A stretch of 64,000 nucleotides of DNA from Rhizobium sp. 007 (GTDB lineage Bacteria; Pseudomonadota; Alphaproteobacteria; Rhizobiales; Rhizobiaceae): NCBI RefSeq assembly GCF_015353075.1, contig NZ_CP064187.1, forward strand, positions 2,294,001 to 2,358,000, given 5' to 3'. Numbering within the stretch: the stretch's first letter is position 1; every line of letters starts with the position of its first letter. The translations under genes and the position numbers were made by a program. The notes beneath the pieces are model-generated. The model did no database searches, had not been told where the DNA came from, and was given only the letters and a program-made list of their open reading frames with translations. Of this stretch, positions 63,959-64,000 are shown piece after piece.

Positions 63959-64000
63959 GCAAACGAACGATCTGCGACATGAGCCCGCCGTCACGCCGGC

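Noticed and set aside
1..64000. tRNA, rRNA, CRISPR, insertion sequence or phage genes
   Set aside because: None were seen when reading both strands; a tRNA scan would be needed for full certainty.

Overview
The window is a stretch of high-GC alphaproteobacterial chromosome, almost certainly from a fast-growing rhizobium (Rhizobium or a close relative in the Rhizobiaceae). The evidence is a fused trpE-trpG gene with a tryptophan leader-peptide attenuator, a NolR-type repressor, the choXWV choline importer, a heme receptor directly beside trpE(G), TGA-N9-TCA (RirA-type) iron motifs, and many rhizobial DUF families. Gene content is housekeeping and transport. No prophage, insertion sequence, CRISPR array, rRNA or tRNA gene was seen.

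Left part (1-23.8 kb): the 5' part of an ABC exporter; trmL; a Na/phosphate cotransporter; hemF; a tRNA-processing and nucleotide-hygiene cluster on the minus strand (DUF1285, Nudix CoA pyrophosphatase, cca, all overlapping); a four-gene MoxR/DUF58/BatA-like membrane operon; an MFS gene broken by a one-base frameshift; a GNAT acetyltransferase; a glutathionyl-hydroquinone-reductase-like GST; a Nudix hydrolase divergent from a metallophosphoesterase; a TPR lipoprotein-like secreted protein; an ECF sigma/anti-sigma pair; and a quinone oxidoreductase divergent from its likely HxlR regulator.

Middle part (23.8-45.4 kb): leuA with a newly read leucine-rich leader peptide, benE, a clpP paralogue, queF with a CDF metal exporter, a MarR-GNAT pair whose second gene is frameshifted, trpL-trpE(G), the heme receptor under two iron-type boxes, an extensin-like protein, fhs with a coupled cysteine-rich small secreted protein, then a decayed island (40.4-42.35 kb) in which an intact LuxR-type solo regulator lies between remnants of a DUF2235 gene, an Lrp/AsnC regulator and a PAS-domain gene. 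DUF2333, a coiled-coil protein and thymidine kinase follow.

Right part (45.4-64 kb): choXWV, a HugZ-type flavin/heme protein, NolR with a consensus NolR box in front of it, an omega-aminotransferase, a secreted alpha/beta hydrolase, a LivK-type binding protein, adenine deaminase, an alpha-glucosidase and a complete oppABCDF peptide importer, ending with a small secreted protein.

The genes mostly serve nutrient capture (choline, peptides, amino acids, phosphate, heme, benzoate-like compounds, alpha-glucosides) and biosynthesis (Trp, Leu, heme, queuosine, C1 folate). The most interesting material is regulatory: two peptide-leader attenuators, candidate RirA, NolR and MarR sites, several unassigned inverted repeats in front of transport and detoxification genes, and five frameshifted or decayed genes. 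No clear undescribed multi-gene system was found.
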